The translations under genes were made by a program, and so were the position numbers. Below the pieces are notes generated by a model, which saw only the letters and a program-made list of their open reading frames with translations, was not told the DNA's origin and did not search any database. From UBA6164 sp964344895 (GTDB lineage: Bacteria; Patescibacteriota; Gracilibacteria; BD1-5; UBA6164), in NCBI GenBank assembly GCA_964344895.1, contig CAYFPB010000074.1, positions 1 to 6,687 on the forward strand: a stretch of DNA of 6,687 nucleotides, read 5' to 3'. Shown here piece by piece: positions 6,619 through 6,687 of this stretch. Position 1 is the stretch's first letter. Each line of letters begins with the position of its first letter.

Positions 6619-6687
6619 ATATCCTCATAAAAATATTAACACTTTAGGTAAAAATAAAAAAAGAAATAAAATAATCCTGAACAATAA
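6619..6687. other. AT-rich right edge, no gene recognised
   Basis: These 69 bases upstream of the pilT promoter are AT-rich. I see no motif-bearing frame, hairpin or second promoter that I can support. They could hold the tail of a neighbouring gene that lies mostly beyond the window. Confidence 0.4.

Overview
The window comes from a bacterium that reads UGA as glycine (NCBI translation table 25), as Absconditabacteria (SR1) and Gracilibacteria do. Read with the standard code, every gene breaks into fragments. Read with TGA as Gly, seven reading frames open and the invariant glycines of four nucleotide-binding motifs fall on TGA: MurE GTNGKTTT, DnaX GPRGTGKT, PriA GITGSGKT and PilT GPTGSGKS. 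TGG still supplies Trp, and all stops are TAA or TAG. My hand count is more than 80 in-frame TGA codons. The DNA is strongly A+T-rich, and arginine is written almost only as AGA or AGG. I cannot separate SR1 from Gracilibacteria from this window alone.

Layout. A partial gene of unknown function (1-230, minus) and a plus-strand run beginning at 369 diverge from an AT-rich gap with promoter-like boxes for both directions. The plus-strand run is: an unknown 130-residue protein, a short MurE-type Mur ligase, DnaX (clamp loader subunit), and a PriA-like protein that stops after its first helicase lobe. It ends at a symmetrical hairpin (4596-4623) that also overlaps the stop of the facing gene. Two minus-strand genes meet it there: pilT (5473-6561), with a very good sigma-70-type promoter, followed 29 bases later by a cyclic-nucleotide-binding-domain protein (4622-5443) that may carry a GAF-like C-terminal half.

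Function. The plus-strand run mixes cell-wall synthesis (MurE-like) with replication and restart (DnaX, PriA-like). The minus-strand pair suggests type IV pilus retraction together with a possible ligand-sensing partner.

The most striking structure is a family of GC-rich palindromic repeats, all in the same orientation, within 1.6 kb: one between murE and dnaX, two inside dnaX, and a simpler relative between dnaX and priA. The two inside dnaX are in frame and translated, each adding the same 13-residue peptide to the region between the clamp-loader core and the C-terminal domain. Other points worth a second look are the missing second helicase lobe of PriA, the unusual substrate loop and short N-terminus of MurE, the lack of Shine-Dalgarno sequences, and the near absence of CGN codons.
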